Of a stretch of DNA of 55,739 nucleotides, positions 54,601 to 55,739 are shown in pieces. The stretch lies in NCBI RefSeq assembly GCF_024606225.1, contig NZ_JAGRPU010000036.1, positions 1 to 55,739 of the forward strand, given 5' to 3'. The DNA is from Endozoicomonas sp. ISHI1 (lineage in GTDB: Bacteria > Pseudomonadota > Gammaproteobacteria > Pseudomonadales > Endozoicomonadaceae). The notes beneath the pieces were generated by a model, which was not told where the DNA came from, searched no databases, and was given only the letters and a program-made list of their open reading frames with translations. The number at the start of each line of letters is the position of its first letter. Position 1 is the first letter of the stretch. The position numbers and the translations under genes are program-made.

Positions 54601-55739
54601 CGGCCAGCCCAGCACCTCTTCCACTTGTTCATGTTTGAGCATGCCTTTGCCATGGTTCATTGACGAGAAGGAGCGGAACAGTTCCATACTGAACTCGCCA
54701 TCCTTGTCTTTCCATTCCGTCCAGCTCATCATCTCATTCACTTCCTCATGTTTGAGCCTGCCCTGGCCATTATTCATGGACGAGAAGGAGCGGAACAGCT
54801 CCATACTGAACTCGCCATCCCTGTCTTTCCATTCCGGCCAGTCCAATACCTCTTTCACTTGCTCATGTTTGAGCAGACCTTTTCTATGGTTCATAGACGA
54901 GAAGCAGCGGAACAGCCACATACTGAACTTGCCATTCTTGTCTTTCCATTCCGGCCAGCCCAGCACCTCTTTCACTTGCTCATGTTTGAGCATGCCTTTG
55001 CCATTATTCATGGATGAGAAGGTGCGGAACAGCTCCATGCTGAACTTGCCATCCTTGTCGTTCCATTCAGGCCAGCCTAGTACCTCTTTAACTTGCTCAT
55101 GTTTGAGCATGCCTTTGCTACTATTCGAAGACGAGAAGGAGTGGAACAGCTCCGTGATGAACTCGCCATTCCTGTCTTGCCATTCCGGCCAGCCCAGTAC
55201 CTCTTTAACTTGCTCATGTTTGAGCATGCCTTTGCTACTATTCATGGACGAGAAGGATCGGAACAGCTCCAAACGGAACTCGCCAACCTTGTCTTTCCAT
55301 TCCGGCCAGCCCAGCACTTCTTTCACATTCTCATGTTCGGGTATGCCTTTGCCATTATTCAAGGATGAGAAGGAGCGGAACAGCCCCATACTGAACTCGC
55401 CATCCTTGTCCTTCCATTCTGGCCATCCAAGCACCTCTTTTACTTGCTCATGTTTGAGCATGCCTTTGCCATTATTCATGGATGAGAAGGTGCGGAACAG
55501 CTCCATGCTGAACTCGCCATCCTTGTCGTTCCATTCAGGCCAGCCCAGCACCAGTTTGACTTCCTCATGTTTGAGCAAACCCTGGCCATTATTCATGGAC
55601 GAGAAAGAGCGAAACAGTTCCATATTGAACTCGCCATCCTTGTTTTTCCATTCTGGCCAGCCCAGTATGGCGTTCACTTCCTTATGTGTGGGCACACCCT
55701 TGTTACTATTCATGGATGAGAAAGAAGTCAATAAATCCA
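51649..55739 (-). CDS. R7: giant 39-residue-repeat protein, 5' end outside the window
   Basis: About 1362 residues are visible and the frame is open through the window edge, so the N-terminal segment, zinc motif and basic region (if present) lie beyond it. The visible part begins at the cap/repeat boundary (LLTSFSSMN), followed by 19 repeats, an acidic linker (NSDSEDEGDNK) and the conserved C-terminal region of about 630 residues ending CGSIF. Repeats 3-7 match R4 and the last seven match R5, so it is a mosaic. The cluster may continue beyond the window. Confidence 0.9.
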   Translation of the reverse strand, partial: DLLTSFSSMNSNKGVPTHKEVNAILGWPEWKNKDGEFNMELFRSFSSMNNGQGLLKHEEVKLVLGWPEWNDKDGEFSMELFRTFSSMNNGKGMLKHEQVKEVLGWPEWKDKDGEFSMGLFRSFSSLNNGKGIPEHENVKEVLGWPEWKDKVGEFRLELFRSFSSMNSSKGMLKHEQVKEVLGWPEWQDRNGEFITELFHSFSSSNSSKGMLKHEQVKEVLGWPEWNDKDGKFSMELFRTFSSMNNGKGMLKHEQVKEVLGWPEWKDKNGKFSMWLFRCFSSMNHRKGLLKHEQVKEVLDWPEWKDRDGEFSMELFRSFSSMNNGQGRLKHEEVNEMMSWTEWKDKDGEFSMELFRSFSSMNHGKGMLKHEQVEEVLGWPEWKDKYGEFSMELFRSFSSMNHSKGMLKHEQVEEVLDWPEWKDKGGEFNMELFRAFSSMNSGKGMLKHKKVKEVLGWPEWKDKDGEFSVVLFRAFSSMNNNKGLLKHQEIREVLGWPEWKDENGKFNIELFRAFSSMNNGLGMLRHEEVKNVLGWPEWRDKDDEFNMERFRAFSSMNNGQGMLKRQEVTEVLGWPEWKDKNDEFSMEWFRSFSSMNHGRGILKHEEVKEVLGWPEWKDKDDEFNMPLFRAFASMNHCRGLLNHEEVVDVLGWPEWKNKDGEFNMELFRAFSSMNTHKGIPKHEKVKEVLNWPEWKHKNGKLNMKLFRTFSSMNHRHGLPKHEPVKKVLGWIGDYGASNHWLLQIMTRLWKSAGLPAVEVLQHQERQLKESLFTEFTGEHSNPGNKGDDEYNSDSEDEGDNKYNRQIKTVALYLSTLKPDWSLNWTVLKQFCQFHEKTKTVQILESLIGLLSSSGGKSVERYLQASQLDRHFLWHHSMRAVPLSVLNKAMFLFSSDEDRERFVYFAKRLKSLPDKGLWEQYSAYLQPLSEVLRLDYMKRLYLEILQPLTKDDQLRFLDASHARAVFELFPSLSALQKLSKERSSQWLKRLLEACLQLKTHDITKEGIQILFEALLKTHGLLPWDHDIPGHFLSGMRTTNNNVEIPVSGLIPSGEELALSYIAVLMQNLNGMSFTVKGQRLEVEVLADGVQIYRYPMPRLKIQDETIEISNWSEEQFRIFLKITGVSEQYYLTADQWQKHLNPDDPVYIQRREARLAANKALKAKGAVEAVPFNPLPVHVLANLIKRGMAIKPVAWRSLDHHKERLPESLLGKLKERMETSGTECPDEIKESLSQYLENLQSREAEASEPVSESEPQNVNPPDDKQEKQAFGSLWLKLDQTEVFGTEILTLLDEYWDEMELMHIVTVLKKAKINISDHILERWIQRAFSEIKRLKRRDPLLLEIDPDVYQSCQELELLDGCGSIF
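53550..55731 (-). repeat. R7 repeat array, 19 units of 117 bp
   Basis: Two residues after the conserved Asn, units 1 to 19: SN, NG, NG, NG, SS, SS, NG, HR, NG, HG, HS, SG, NN, NG, NG, HG, HC, TH, HR. Confidence 0.9.

Noticed and set aside
21640-55739. True TAL effectors
   Set aside because: The units are 39 rather than 33-35 residues and do not share the TALE consensus; only the arrangement with an adjacent variable residue pair is similar.

Overview
The window looks like a chromosomal segment of a marine, host-associated gammaproteobacterium. Endozoicomonas or a close relative is my best guess; this is inferred from the gammaproteobacterial type of the core genes (ygjV, nagE, ptsG, queF, yadGH, yfcH, ycgN) lying beside eukaryote-like effector genes. 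No rRNA, tRNA or CRISPR array was seen.

Bases 1-17500 are mostly core metabolism: the tail of an unidentified gene, ygjV, the N-acetylglucosamine PTS permease nagE, a tandem pair of 167-bp palindromic-ended repeats, ptsH (HPr), gap, pykA, pfkA, crr (IIA-Glc), an unknown membrane-anchored protein, cutC, ptsG (reverse strand), a reverse-strand queF-yadH-yadG block, yfcH, and a solitary lactose/cellobiose-type IIA gene followed by a broken LacI regulator. Sugar uptake (NagE, PtsG, HPr, IIA-Glc) and lower glycolysis (PfkA, Gap, Pyk) are therefore physically clustered. Enzyme I (ptsI) is not in the window.

Bases 17500-21650 are a mobile-element-rich junction: an apparently intact IS200/IS605-type element (tnpA and tnpB divergent), a RING-finger protein of eukaryotic type, a decayed IS4-like transposase fragment, a small secreted protein, ycgN, and a third copy of the palindromic repeat sitting at the broken 3' end of the first gene of the next region.

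Bases 21640-55739 (about 34 kb, all on the reverse strand) hold a tandem family of seven giant paralogous genes, called R1-R7 here. The last runs off the window. The full architecture, seen in R2-R6, is: a hydrophobic N-terminal segment, a proline-rich linker, a C-x2-C-x22-C-x2-C zinc-binding motif, three clustered basic stretches resembling nuclear localisation signals, a helical cap, 14-19 tandem 39-residue repeats with a W-P-E-W core, an acidic linker, and a conserved C-terminal region of about 630 residues. The seven genes carry 115 repeats in total. The repeats are nearly invariant except at two or three adjacent positions in a predicted inter-helix turn, just after a conserved Ser-Met-Asn. 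This layout resembles one-residue-set-per-repeat nucleic-acid readers (TALE, PPR, OPR) without obvious sequence homology to them. My reading is a family of secreted, host-nucleus-directed modular binding proteins that diversifies by repeat shuffling; that function is inference. R1 is a degenerate member: it has no basic region, homogenised repeats, and a C-terminal domain cut off at a repeat element, with debris still recognisable downstream.
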